Shown piece after piece: positions 43,771 to 53,103 of a stretch of DNA of 64,000 bases. The position numbers were made by a program, and so were the translations under genes. The notes under the pieces are model-generated. The model was not told the origin of the DNA and made no database searches. It saw only the letters and a program-made list of their open reading frames with translations. The number at the start of each line of letters is the position of its first letter. Position 1 is the stretch's first letter. Source of the stretch: Bacteriovorax sp. MedPE-SWde (lineage in GTDB: Bacteria; Bdellovibrionota; Bacteriovoracia; Bacteriovoracales; Bacteriovoracaceae); NCBI GenBank assembly GCA_001874305.1, contig MPCU01000004.1, forward strand, positions 310,001-374,000, in the 5' to 3' direction.

Positions 43771-43903
43771 AAATCTCTCCCCGAGTGTGATTTTTCTTAT
43801 GCGAAAAGCATACCCTCACGACAATGGATGAGCAAATTCATCTGATACTCTAAGTTACTGAAATTACCTTTTAATTGACACTTTATTATTACATTTATCA
43901 ACA

Positions 43904-43918
43904 TTTTGCGCTGCAAAA
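43904..43918. promoter_or_regulatory. 15-bp palindrome TTTTGC-GCT-GCAAAA
   Basis: A perfect 6+3+6 palindrome in the divergent gap between the nuclease (43770) and the secreted helical protein (43991). Likely an operator or small stem; I see no clear -10/-35 pair around it. The rest of 43771-43990 is AT-rich without visible features. Confidence 0.38.
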
Positions 43919-43990
43919 ACTAAAGACTTTCTGCAAATACCCGAAAAGATATGGAGAACAATTTTGATGTCACAAATAGGAGTACAATAA

Positions 43991-44953
43991 ATGAAGTTTT
44001 TAAAGGCAATAACACTCTCTGCACTACTAAGCTTTTCTATCACTGCCCAGGCTTCGGTAATAAAAGTTTTCGATGTCTTGCTAGATAAGTCACAGTTTGA
44101 AGTTCTTCTAAACTCTAGAGGAATCATGAACCGAGGGGTTATTGGACAAGTGAGAAAGAATGTTCGCTACTCTCTTCAAGATATCGCAAAGTCAGGAACT
44201 GCTTCGATGAGCGACGTCAAAGCAATGAGAAAGTATATTAAGTCTCCGCAGGACGTTAAAAGATACAACAAAATGATGAAGAGTTTTTCAAAAGATTCTT
44301 CAAAGGTAACAAGATCTGAATTAGTAGATTCAATCAATAGTCTTGTTTTTCTATCTCAGAGATATGGATTAAAGAAGAAAGCAATTCTTGCATGTGCACC
44401 TTGTGTTAACAAAGAACTTTCAGAAGCTGGATTCTCATTCACTCTAAATGAGTTAAAGGGTGCTTCATCTAAGAAGATCTTTGCTGAAATGAGTAGAAAA
44501 GCTAAAAACCCGACAACTTCAGCAAAATTTATTAATACGCAAATTAGAAAGCAGAAAGTTGGAAAGGTTGCCAATGTAAAGGCACACGAAGAAGAAGCGC
44601 TAATTTATATGCTTCTAATTCCAAGACACGGAACTGCTGATCAAAAAAGAGTATATAATTCAATGCTAAAAGTAAGTAAGACTAAAAATGGAGCGACTGA
44701 TCTATTTGACCCAGACAATGGTCATAAGTTCTTTAATATCTTTTCAGATAACTTAAGTTCATCTGAGCTAAACCTTTGGGAAGAGCTACTTGATGACACT
44801 GCTAAAGTTATGGATGATGAGAACCTAGGAACAATTGATGCTTTCTACTCTGTTCTACAAAAGAGAGCTGATGGCGTAACAGATGAAGCTGAAAAAGCTG
44901 ATCTACTAGCAAAGCTTGATTTTATAAAAAAAGAAGGTTGTTTTTCAAAATAA
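43991..44953 (+). CDS. Secreted helical protein, unknown
   Basis: 320 residues with a clear signal peptide (LSALLSFSITAQA). Almost entirely helical by composition, strongly basic in the middle (KAKNPTTSAKFINTQIRKQKVGK) and with a CAPC motif (about 137-140). No family recognised. GGAG precedes the ATG. It is convergent with the 1544-residue secreted protein and is separated from it by a terminator. Confidence 0.65.
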   Translation: MKFLKAITLSALLSFSITAQASVIKVFDVLLDKSQFEVLLNSRGIMNRGVIGQVRKNVRYSLQDIAKSGTASMSDVKAMRKYIKSPQDVKRYNKMMKSFSKDSSKVTRSELVDSINSLVFLSQRYGLKKKAILACAPCVNKELSEAGFSFTLNELKGASSKKIFAEMSRKAKNPTTSAKFINTQIRKQKVGKVANVKAHEEEALIYMLLIPRHGTADQKRVYNSMLKVSKTKNGATDLFDPDNGHKFFNIFSDNLSSSELNLWEELLDDTAKVMDDENLGTIDAFYSVLQKRADGVTDEAEKADLLAKLDFIKKEGCFSK

Positions 44954-44956
44954 TAT

Positions 44957-44985
44957 AAGGCCCTCACTACGAGGGCTTTTTTTTT
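44957..44985 (+). terminator. Rho-independent terminator
   Basis: AAGGCCCTC, loop ACTAC, GAGGGCTTT (9 bp, one G-U) followed by a T run to 44985. It ends the gene at 43991 and touches the stop codon of the convergent gene. Confidence 0.86.
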
Positions 44986-47900
44986 AGAATATTTCTACGT
45001 TACCTAGAGCGCTTCCGTCTCTAATCATAAGTACCTTCACAGCATTTAAGTATTTCTGAAGTCCTATTACAGAAGAGTCTGACATCTTCTCCCTCATTAC
45101 TTTATAAGCTAAGAATTGAAACTCATCTTTAGCAAAAACCTTTTCAAGATCAACTAGTCCCCAAAGCATATCAGAGAGAGTTTCCCCTTTAATCGTTTTA
45201 GCATTAAAAAGTAACTCGTTTAATAGCTTCTTATTCACTTTTCCATCAATAAAGATATTAACGCCTTCTTTTTCTAAGAGTTGTATATACTTTGGATGCT
45301 TTGATAGTGCAGTAAACATCTCATTAGCAACATGCATTCTAACTGTTGCAAGTTCCTTTAGTGCTTTTGCTCCTTCTTTACCACCTAGCCTCTTTGCCTC
45401 TTCTCTTGAAGCACTATAGAAGCCTTTAAAGATATTAGATAGAGTGTCAGCAACAACAACTTTCTTCATTCCAAGTAATGATCTTGCTTGGGCCTTAGCA
45501 GCTTCAGATATAAGTCTTGCTCTTGCATTAAATATCTTTCTTACAACTACAGCTTCACCAATTTCTTGTAATCCAGGAATTCGTCTTCCCTTAAGTAGTC
45601 CTCCAAGATGTGGTCCACCTTGAATTAGTAAGTATGGAAAGTCTCTCTTTCTAAGTGGTGATTTAACAAATACATCAGTTAGATCATCCATATTTTTTAG
45701 AAGGTAGCTTTCAAACTCTCCCTTTGGAAGCTTTGATAACTCGTCAAAGATTCTAAGATACTTTGCTCTATTCTTTGCCATGTTATAAGTATTCTCATAC
45801 CACGCCTGGCGAATCCAGTTAGTACCCTTTAAGTACCTTCCCTGTTTTGCTTTAATATAACCTGCTCTTGCTTTTGCTAGATAAGAAGATTTTGCAGTTC
45901 CAAAAATTCCCTTCTTTGGATAGAACTTCTTAATATAAGTTCCCATGAATCCTCTTAACTCAGAAGGGTTTCCCCCAAAGTACTTTGCAACAGTTTTTGC
46001 AGTATTTGTATCAACAGACTTGAATCCAATATTAGTTGATACTGTACTCGTGTACTTATAAAGAGCATTTGGATTCTTAGCTAGTTGCTCTCTAATTTCT
46101 TTCATTAGCTTATTAGTTAAAGACTTAACTTTCTTATTACTAATTCGACCAGTTGCCTGAAGCTTCTTAATACGAGTTATTTTTGATTGTATCTTTGCTG
46201 CAGAATCTGCTGGCATATCTACATTTCTCAATGCTTTTGATGCATCTTCAATATCAACGCCTTTAAATACCGCTTTAATTTTATCTTTATAACTTCTAAA
46301 GCCAAGAACTAGTTTTGATAGTTCTACATCGGCTTCATCGGCAACAGTTCTTGCGGCCTTTCCACCCATTTTATAAGCGTTTTTAAAACCTACTTTCTTT
46401 GAGTTGATGACAATTGTCTTTATTGCTTGTTTTGTCATCTTAGAGCCCATTGCAACTCCCCTAGTGAAAAGCCCCACTAGCGGAATAATACTAACTCCTT
46501 CAATTATTGCCCATGCCCAACTTCTTGATACATTCTCTGAAGCTGTTGAGTTTGAATATCCAAGATCCGCCATCTCATCAACATGAGATACTGCTTCATT
46601 TGCTCTAAGCTTCATATCAACTTCACTATTAAATACATACCCTTGCATTCCAACAGCAGAACCAACCATTCCCACAACAAGAATTCCACATAGTCCACCA
46701 GTTAATACAGCACATGATCCAGCTAACATGACTCCGGCCATTCCAACAATGAATCCACCCATTGCAAGTCCAGCATTCATAAGTTCTTCAAAACTTTGAG
46801 AATTGATCTGATCCATTAATGCTTTTGGAGCAGCAGGAAGTCCAATCATCTGATTTAAACTATCCTGAATCTTCATTGTTCCATAAAAAGATTCTCTTAA
46901 GCCTTCATGATCAGACTCGTCTGATAGACAAATATCATTAAGCTTCTTCATTGTTTCTTTCTTTCTAATTGCAGCAGACTTCTTTAGAACATCTCTATAA
47001 AGGTGTCTCTTTAGAGACATATCTACAGCTAGTACTTGCTCTTTTAATGTTAAGTCGTCATCAATTCCAAAGTCCTTAGCTCTATCTAAGTACATTTCTT
47101 TTCTTTTTTCGTGATTCTTAGTTTCCATTAACTCTTTAAAGAAAGAGATTCTATCAACTTCTTGGTTATCTAGATCTTCATCTATTGCATCTCTTGTTTC
47201 ACCAGAGATATCTCCTTCTAAAATATCGTTTACAGCATTATCTACCTGGCGATCATCTAAAATAGTTTTATAAGAAATCTTCTCTACGAAGTCATAAACT
47301 TTTTTACCATTGAATTTTGCAGTAAATAGTTGAGAACTATTACCGTTAGCACCATCAACAATTTTTCCCCAAAGCTCTTTATAGTCATCTTTAGAAACAA
47401 ACTTTGTTAAAAAGTTTGGAGATAGAGGCTTATTTAGTAGTAGCTTTGAAGCTGCTTCATCTAGTCTATCGATTTGAGATCCAACATTTGCTTGAAAACA
47501 AGTGTAGTCGTGATTTACTCTTCTTCCTCTAGCTGTCTGCTTATATGTTGGAAGCTTTCCTGCCTTAAGGCTTAGAAGTTCCTGTCTAGCAAGAAGGTAT
47601 CCTAGTCTCATTCTTGCGATTGGATTAAGAGCTCCCATTTGATCAATAAGGTAGTTATATTCTACAACCTTAGCTTCTGGAATAATTTTTAAGTTATCTC
47701 TGAACTGTCTCCATAATTGTGACAGTAGTGTATACATTCCCTTTAAATTCTTTTCTTCTAGTTTTTGAATAGGCATGAACCTACCGTCTATAGCAAGAGA
47801 ATCTAGGTAACTCTCTAACTCTGCATAGAGATCTTTCCCACGGTTTTCAGCACAGAATGTTGATCGAGACATTATACAAGCATTAGTAATTGCCCTAGTC

Positions 47901-49618
47901 GTTTTAAGATCTTTACTACCTTTAAGAGAAGCAACTGCCTGCTGAAGTCTTCTTAATCCCCAGTTTCTGTTAGCACTTGGAGAATAAAGAGTTGGCATAT
48001 CCATATTGATAATATTTCTCTTTAACTTCTTTTCTGTTGCTGTATCAATTAGCTCTTCAATATTATCTGTACCTAACTGAATCATCTTATTAGTTAAATA
48101 TGGAGATGCGTTAAGAACAAATGGTCTAACTTGTTCTTTTCGATCACCTTCTTTTAGTTTCTTTGTAATCTCTACAAATTTATAAGGACTTTCTTCACCA
48201 ATGATTTCTTGGAATAGCTCTGCATCCTTAAAAGTTCTCATATGTGACTTCTTCTTAATTCGAGAACGTCCATTTGCTTTACTTTCAAACTTATAAACCC
48301 ATTCCGCTTGTGGCTTCTTCATCTCAAAGTAATCTTTCCATGCTGTTACATCATCAAAAGATGGCTTAATAGCTACACTATAATAGTTATTTCCATTTAG
48401 GGCTTCATTCCCATTAGTGTAATTATTGAATTCGACACTTCCAAAAAGAGCATCTTTAAGTGGGTTAACTGAAGAGTCTTCAAGAAAGTAGTTAAGAACA
48501 AGGTCATTACTGTAGTTATAAAATAGCCCATGATTCTCTAGTACAGAATCTAAGTAACCTTCACTCAACTCATCTTTAATCTTTATATTAAGTTCTTTTG
48601 GCCATACTCCATTTTCTTTTCGAGTAGTACATGACTTTGGCATTACAACTGGTGCCTTATTATTTCCCATAAGAACATCATATGTTTTAACCTGTGACAC
48701 CATCATCTGAATTGTCATAAGTCTTAAAGCATAGAGATAGTTCTTTGCCAGTGGGTATTGAAGAATTGTTTGAATATCTCTCTTAATCATAGAGTGCTCA
48801 TCAAAAACGAGCTTTGTGATATCACCATCTACTACCAGTTCAATAAATATTGGATCTTGAGCTGGGTTCTTACCAGATAGTAAGAAGTCATGCTCATCAG
48901 TAAATTCTTCAAATAGATCTGTTGGTATTGTAATTAGGTAATTATTTGCAAACTTATTAGCAAGTCTAGAGTTTGGCTTAAGTACGACATAAAGATCTCT
49001 CATACTTACAGCAACATTTTCAATGTACTCAAGTACTAGCTTTCTTTTCTCATCTTCATCTGCACCACTATTAACAAAGTTTTGAACTTCTGCTCTATAT
49101 CTTGCAGCCTTTCTAAGAATTGTTGAAATTAATCTATCATATTTCTTTAGGTCAAGTTCCTTACTTACATCTTCTACTTCTAACTTTGAAAGCTCCTTTA
49201 CAAGTTTCTCAACAACGGATCTTCCTTTCTTACAATCATCCGCTTCTTCTTGTTCGTATCCTGCATCTGCTGTTGATTTTTGAGCATGACAAGCATTCTT
49301 CTTTAGGTCTTCAATGAAGCTACCATATGAGCTATTAACAGAAGTCATTACTTCGTCTTCACTAGAGTCGATTATCTCTTCTAACTCTTCATCAACTGTT
49401 TGATCAGAATTATCTTCTTCCTCTTTGGATTCTGAAGCAGCATCACAAACAGGCTCGCCTCTTACAACTTCTTTAAAAGCAGTCATTGCTTCGTAAAGCT
49501 CTTCTGTATCCATAGCATTTTCGTATCTTCTCAAATTCGATGCTGATTCAGCAAAGGCCATTTGAAATGAACAAAGACAGATAATAAGTGTAGTAATTAG
49601 TTTACTAATAACTTTCAT
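44984..49618 (-). CDS. Very large secreted protein of unknown function (1544 aa)
   Basis: Signal peptide (LIICLCSFQMAFAES). Residues about 30-940 are acidic and mostly helical. Two hydrophobic regions follow: a glycine-rich one (about 945-990: GLAMGGFIVGMAGVMLAG...GILVVGMVGSAVGM) and a second (about 1030-1055: AWAIIEGVSIIPLVGLF). The last 480 residues are basic, helical and Lys/Arg-rich. An acidic head, paired hydrophobic hairpins and a basic tail would suit a protein that enters or crosses a membrane, such as a toxin or effector, but no known domain is recognised. SD AGGGGA before ATG; a sigma-54-type promoter precedes it. Confidence 0.72.
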   Translation of the reverse strand: MKVISKLITTLIICLCSFQMAFAESASNLRRYENAMDTEELYEAMTAFKEVVRGEPVCDAASESKEEEDNSDQTVDEELEEIIDSSEDEVMTSVNSSYGSFIEDLKKNACHAQKSTADAGYEQEEADDCKKGRSVVEKLVKELSKLEVEDVSKELDLKKYDRLISTILRKAARYRAEVQNFVNSGADEDEKRKLVLEYIENVAVSMRDLYVVLKPNSRLANKFANNYLITIPTDLFEEFTDEHDFLLSGKNPAQDPIFIELVVDGDITKLVFDEHSMIKRDIQTILQYPLAKNYLYALRLMTIQMMVSQVKTYDVLMGNNKAPVVMPKSCTTRKENGVWPKELNIKIKDELSEGYLDSVLENHGLFYNYSNDLVLNYFLEDSSVNPLKDALFGSVEFNNYTNGNEALNGNNYYSVAIKPSFDDVTAWKDYFEMKKPQAEWVYKFESKANGRSRIKKKSHMRTFKDAELFQEIIGEESPYKFVEITKKLKEGDRKEQVRPFVLNASPYLTNKMIQLGTDNIEELIDTATEKKLKRNIINMDMPTLYSPSANRNWGLRRLQQAVASLKGSKDLKTTRAITNACIMSRSTFCAENRGKDLYAELESYLDSLAIDGRFMPIQKLEEKNLKGMYTLLSQLWRQFRDNLKIIPEAKVVEYNYLIDQMGALNPIARMRLGYLLARQELLSLKAGKLPTYKQTARGRRVNHDYTCFQANVGSQIDRLDEAASKLLLNKPLSPNFLTKFVSKDDYKELWGKIVDGANGNSSQLFTAKFNGKKVYDFVEKISYKTILDDRQVDNAVNDILEGDISGETRDAIDEDLDNQEVDRISFFKELMETKNHEKRKEMYLDRAKDFGIDDDLTLKEQVLAVDMSLKRHLYRDVLKKSAAIRKKETMKKLNDICLSDESDHEGLRESFYGTMKIQDSLNQMIGLPAAPKALMDQINSQSFEELMNAGLAMGGFIVGMAGVMLAGSCAVLTGGLCGILVVGMVGSAVGMQGYVFNSEVDMKLRANEAVSHVDEMADLGYSNSTASENVSRSWAWAIIEGVSIIPLVGLFTRGVAMGSKMTKQAIKTIVINSKKVGFKNAYKMGGKAARTVADEADVELSKLVLGFRSYKDKIKAVFKGVDIEDASKALRNVDMPADSAAKIQSKITRIKKLQATGRISNKKVKSLTNKLMKEIREQLAKNPNALYKYTSTVSTNIGFKSVDTNTAKTVAKYFGGNPSELRGFMGTYIKKFYPKKGIFGTAKSSYLAKARAGYIKAKQGRYLKGTNWIRQAWYENTYNMAKNRAKYLRIFDELSKLPKGEFESYLLKNMDDLTDVFVKSPLRKRDFPYLLIQGGPHLGGLLKGRRIPGLQEIGEAVVVRKIFNARARLISEAAKAQARSLLGMKKVVVADTLSNIFKGFYSASREEAKRLGGKEGAKALKELATVRMHVANEMFTALSKHPKYIQLLEKEGVNIFIDGKVNKKLLNELLFNAKTIKGETLSDMLWGLVDLEKVFAKDEFQFLAYKVMREKMSDSSVIGLQKYLNAVKVLMIRDGSALGNVEIF

Positions 49619-49643
49619 AGATTTCCCCTAGTGGGTTATATAT

Positions 49644-49660
49644 TGCAAGAGAAGGGCCAA
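49644..49660 (-). promoter_or_regulatory. Sigma-54-type promoter of the 1544-residue protein
   Basis: On the minus strand: TTGGCCCTTCTCTTGCA. The consensus is YTGGCACG-N4-TTGCW; 11 of 13 fixed positions match and GG and GC are 10 bases apart. Start would be near 49633, leaving a 15-base leader that contains the AGGGGA site. Such promoters need an AAA+ activator, none of which is encoded here. Confidence 0.65.
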
Positions 49661-49765
49661 CTCAGCACTATCCCCATCACACGTAAACAGCTGAAATCAC
49701 CGTATAAAACAACCTAACTATTGTTAATAATTAGTCGCTGTCAAAAGTTTAATCAGTATGAAATT

Positions 49766-49794
49766 TTGTCAATTTCTCTAGGATGGACTAATAT
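49766..49794 (+). promoter_or_regulatory. Sigma-70 promoter giving a leaderless mRNA
   Basis: TTGTCA (49766-49771), 17 bases, TAATAT (49789-49794). The ATG at 49801 is the seventh base after the -10, so transcription should begin at the start codon itself. No Shine-Dalgarno is present. Confidence 0.7.
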
Positions 49795-49800
49795 TGAAGC

Positions 49801-50367
49801 ATGAGAAGAACGAAGATATCAATTTTAATGGCCCTTACTTTATTTACTCAAAATGTACTCAGCTCACCAGAGCTATCGAAGTCCAATTTCTTTAAGAAAG
49901 TAATGCCAAAGCTAACTGATACAGTCTCTATTAAAATCCCTGATCCAATTAGCGATAAGCCCATAAACACAGTGGTTTACAAGGCCCTTGATAAAGAAAA
50001 GAATATCCTTGGCTATATTCGAGAAGTTAAAACTACAACAGGCTGTGATAGCGCCTGTCTCCCAGTAGTTTTTACGCTCTTTTACTCTAAAGAAGTTGTT
50101 CTTAAGAAATTGAAATCACATCCAGGACTTACCAAGAAGTTCCATGCTCCATTTCTAGACAAAGACTATGATTCACTAGATGTAATTCTCATGCTCAACC
50201 CATCGATATTTCAAACAGTTAAGCACCCAACAGAGATGGTTGATGGACTAACTGGAGCAACGAAGAAAGAGTTCATCCCCCATGTTGTCAAAGACGCTGC
50301 CTACACAAGTCTTCGTGTAAATCTCTATCATCAGCAGACATTAAAATTTCTCAAGTCACTTAAGTAA
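49801..50367 (+). CDS. Secreted protein with FMN-binding-like TGAT motif
   Basis: 188 residues with a signal peptide (LMALTLFTQNVLSS). It contains MVDGLTGATKK (about 141-150), which resembles the D-x-x-(S/T)GAT flavinylation motif of FMN_bind proteins such as RnfG, where ApbE attaches FMN to the Thr. Residues 25-110, beta-rich and with CDSAC (81-85), would fit that fold. I rate the family assignment as tentative. Translation probably starts on a leaderless mRNA. Confidence 0.5.
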   Translation: MRRTKISILMALTLFTQNVLSSPELSKSNFFKKVMPKLTDTVSIKIPDPISDKPINTVVYKALDKEKNILGYIREVKTTTGCDSACLPVVFTLFYSKEVVLKKLKSHPGLTKKFHAPFLDKDYDSLDVILMLNPSIFQTVKHPTEMVDGLTGATKKEFIPHVVKDAAYTSLRVNLYHQQTLKFLKSLK

Positions 50368-50417
50368 TTATTCTATAGTCGCTTGTAGCGCTATATTCGC
50401 TTTGCTAGAACTAACCT

Positions 50418-51167
50418 GTGAAAGTTATTCTCATTCTCCTATTCATACAAGCTTCAGTACTCGCAAACCATAAGAGTCTCTGTAAAGAAGACAATCGTAA
50501 ACTATCGTTTGATAGCAAAATTGCAAGAATAAGATCATCAGCTAAGTCGATGCATCCATGTACGGCAACTCTAATTAGCGAAAGTTGTCTTATTACTGCA
50601 GGCCACTGTTATGAAGAAGGACAAGAGACAGGGTTAATTGAATTTGATGTTCCTCTATCAGATAGTGACACTGGAAAACTCATGCCCTCTCTTGAAGAAA
50701 ACTCATTCTCTCTGAAAAAAATATTTGGAAGAAAGAATGCTCATCACGGTAAAGACTGGATGGTATTTTCAGTAAATCCTAATGAGGTTACAGGTCTTAA
50801 CCCTGGTCAAGAAAGAGGGTTTTATGAAGTTGAAACTGAATCTGTCACGAAGCTATCGATGTTAACAGTCACAGGTTATGGACTAACGGCCAGTGATGAA
50901 AAGAGAAATGTTCAGCAAAGCTCACATGGGGATTTACTGGCCACTGACCAAAAGAAAAAAACAATTCAACACAAGGTTGATACAACGGCAGGAAACTCCG
51001 GCTCAGCGATAATTGAAAACTTAACTAATAGAATTATAGGGATTCATACCCATGGTGGCTGTCGAAAAATAAATACCGACACCTGGCAGGGAAATATTGG
51101 AACTTTAATTGTTGGTAATATTGAATTAATAGATGCAATAAAGAAGTGTATTAATAATAAAGATTAA
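50418..51167 (+). CDS. Secreted trypsin/V8-like serine protease
   Basis: 249 residues from GTG 50418 with a signal peptide (LILLFIQASVLA). Catalytic triad: His63 in LITAGHCYE, Asp113 in GKDWMVF and Ser about 195 in TTAGNSGSAII. The GNSGSA form and overall layout are closer to the V8/glutamyl-endopeptidase branch than to GDSGGP trypsins. Cysteines CKED...HPC, ESC/GHC suggest disulfides. Probably exported for protein degradation. Followed by a bidirectional terminator. Confidence 0.86.
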   Translation: MKVILILLFIQASVLANHKSLCKEDNRKLSFDSKIARIRSSAKSMHPCTATLISESCLITAGHCYEEGQETGLIEFDVPLSDSDTGKLMPSLEENSFSLKKIFGRKNAHHGKDWMVFSVNPNEVTGLNPGQERGFYEVETESVTKLSMLTVTGYGLTASDEKRNVQQSSHGDLLATDQKKKTIQHKVDTTAGNSGSAIIENLTNRIIGIHTHGGCRKINTDTWQGNIGTLIVGNIELIDAIKKCINNKD

Positions 51168-51197
51168 AAAAAAGGCCGGAATAAATCCGGCCATTTT
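51166..51197. terminator. Bidirectional rho-independent terminator
   Basis: GGCCGGA (51174-51180), ATAAA loop, TCCGGCC (51186-51192). The preceding A8 and the following TTTT give U-tracts on both strands, so it serves the protease gene and the convergent fadD. Confidence 0.88.
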
Positions 51198-51199
51198 AT

Positions 51200-52861
51200 C
51201 TACTGACCTCTTAGGTCTTTTCTTAAAATTTTTCCTACATTTGACTTCGGAAGCTCTGTTCTAAATTCAAAAATCTTAGGAACTTTATAACCTGTTAGGT
51301 TTTCTTTACAGTAAGCTTTAAGTTCTGCTTCTGTTAGAGTGTCATCATTTTTTACTACGAATAGTTTTACGATTTCACCTGACTTAGCATCTGGTGCACC
51401 AACTGCAGCACACTCAAAAACTTTATCATAACCACAAATTACATCTTCAATTTCATTTGGATATACATTGAATCCAGACACAAGAATCATATCTTTCTTA
51501 CGATCTACAATCTTAAAGAAACCTTTCTCATCCATAATTCCAATATCACCAGACTTGAAGTATCCATCTGAAGTCATAACTTTCTCAGTTTCTTCAGGTC
51601 TATTCCAATAACCTCTCATTACTTGAGGCCCTTTGATACAGATTTCTCCGATCTCACCAGCTCCTAATGTTTTTTCATCATCATCTTTAATACATACTTC
51701 TGTTGAAGAAATAGGAAGTCCGATATTTCCATTATACTCTGGTAGGTCCATTGGGTTTATACAAGCAGCAGGAGATGTTTCAGTCAGTCCGTATGCCTCA
51801 ATTAGAGGAGACTTTGTTACTTCCTTCCACTTATCTGCAACAGGTCTTTGAACGGCCATTCCACCACCTAAAGTTAACTTTAGTGAAGAGAAATCAACAT
51901 TCTTAAACTCTGGATTATTTAACATTCCATTAAATAGTGTGTTTACACCTGTAAATGCCGTAAACTTCCAATTCTTAAGTTCTTTAATAAACCCTGGAAT
52001 ATCTCTTGGGTTTGTAATTAAAATATTAAGTGCCCCAATTGTAGAGAACGTAAAGCAGTTCGCAGTCAATGAGAAGATATGATAAAGAGGAAGAGGAGTA
52101 ATAATAATCTCTTTTCCTTCTTCAGTCTTTTGAGAAATCCAAGCCTTTGCTTGAGTTAAGTTTGCAACGATATTTCTATGAGTAAGGTCTGCTCCCTTAG
52201 AAACACCAGTTGTTCCACCCGTGTACTGAAGAAAAGCCGTTTCATCATTTTTAATTTCTACTCTTTGAAACTTAGACTCGTCACCTTCATCTAGAGTTCT
52301 TAGAAATGGAATTGTATTTTTAATATTCCACTTTGGAACCATCTTCTTAACGTGCTTAATAACAAAGTTAACAATTAGTGATTTTGGGAACTTTAACATG
52401 TCACCAATTTGAGTAACAAGAACGTGCTCTACAGGAGTTTTATCAATAACTTCTTCGAGAACACTCATAGAGTTTTCAAAGATTATAATAGTCTTAGCTC
52501 CAGAGTCTTTTAACTGATGTTCAAGCTCTCTCGCTGTATACAGAGGGTTAACATTTACACAAACCATACCTGCTCTAAGAATTCCAAAAAGAGCTACTGG
52601 GTACTGAAGAATATTAGGCATCATAATAGCAACTCTGTCGCCCTTCTTAAGACCTAAATTATTCTGTAGGTAAGATGCAAACTTTCTAGAAAGATAATCT
52701 ATCTCTCCATAAGTTAAAGTCTTCCCCATACAGTGAAAAGCATCGTTCTTTGCAAATTTCTCAAAACTTTCTTCAAGAATCTCTGGAATAGAGTTATATG
52801 CATCCGCGTTAATTTCGTGAGGTACCCCACTTTCATATTCATTAAGCCATGGTTTTCCCAT
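51200..52861 (-). CDS. fadD: Long-chain fatty-acid-CoA ligase
   Basis: 553 residues. The AMP-binding motif QYTGGTTGVSKGADLTHRN, EAYGLTETSPAA, GEICIKGPQVMRGYW and the C-terminal DRKKDMILVSGFNVYPNEIED with the catalytic Lys in KSNVGKILRKDL identify the adenylating acyl-CoA synthetase superfamily, closest to FadD. It activates exogenous fatty acids. GAGG precedes the ATG. No other beta-oxidation gene is nearby. The upstream gap 52862-53103 is AT-rich. Confidence 0.9.
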   Translation of the reverse strand: MGKPWLNEYESGVPHEINADAYNSIPEILEESFEKFAKNDAFHCMGKTLTYGEIDYLSRKFASYLQNNLGLKKGDRVAIMMPNILQYPVALFGILRAGMVCVNVNPLYTARELEHQLKDSGAKTIIIFENSMSVLEEVIDKTPVEHVLVTQIGDMLKFPKSLIVNFVIKHVKKMVPKWNIKNTIPFLRTLDEGDESKFQRVEIKNDETAFLQYTGGTTGVSKGADLTHRNIVANLTQAKAWISQKTEEGKEIIITPLPLYHIFSLTANCFTFSTIGALNILITNPRDIPGFIKELKNWKFTAFTGVNTLFNGMLNNPEFKNVDFSSLKLTLGGGMAVQRPVADKWKEVTKSPLIEAYGLTETSPAACINPMDLPEYNGNIGLPISSTEVCIKDDDEKTLGAGEIGEICIKGPQVMRGYWNRPEETEKVMTSDGYFKSGDIGIMDEKGFFKIVDRKKDMILVSGFNVYPNEIEDVICGYDKVFECAAVGAPDAKSGEIVKLFVVKNDDTLTEAELKAYCKENLTGYKVPKIFEFRTELPKSNVGKILRKDLRGQ

Positions 52862-53068
52862 CTTTATTCCTCTCTCTATTAAAGTTGTCTCATCCTAATT
52901 AAAATAAATATTCTCTATATTATTAGAGTTTTAACACTTCTTCAATAAGCATCGAATGCCTGCAAGTCATTGATAATAGCAATAAAATCATTTTAGTTCT
53001 TGCACTTACTAGTTTCGGAGGCTATAAACGTCTCGTTTTAGGATAAAACAAACACACACATCTTTATG

Positions 53069-53091
53069 AGGGCCCTTTGAATAAGGGGCCT
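53069..53091 (+). promoter_or_regulatory. Leader stem before the small Cys-rich gene
   Basis: AGGGCCCTTT and AAGGGGCCT pair over nine positions with one bulge. It lies 13 bases before the ATG at 53104 and may be a leader hairpin; no further element is visible in 52862-53068. Confidence 0.3.
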
Positions 53092-53103
53092 AAGTAATCT
53101 ACA

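Noticed and set aside
43786-43802. Possible sigma-54 promoter on the minus strand before the EEP nuclease
   Set aside because: Only the GG/GC spacing fits; the TGGCAC and TTGC parts are largely absent.
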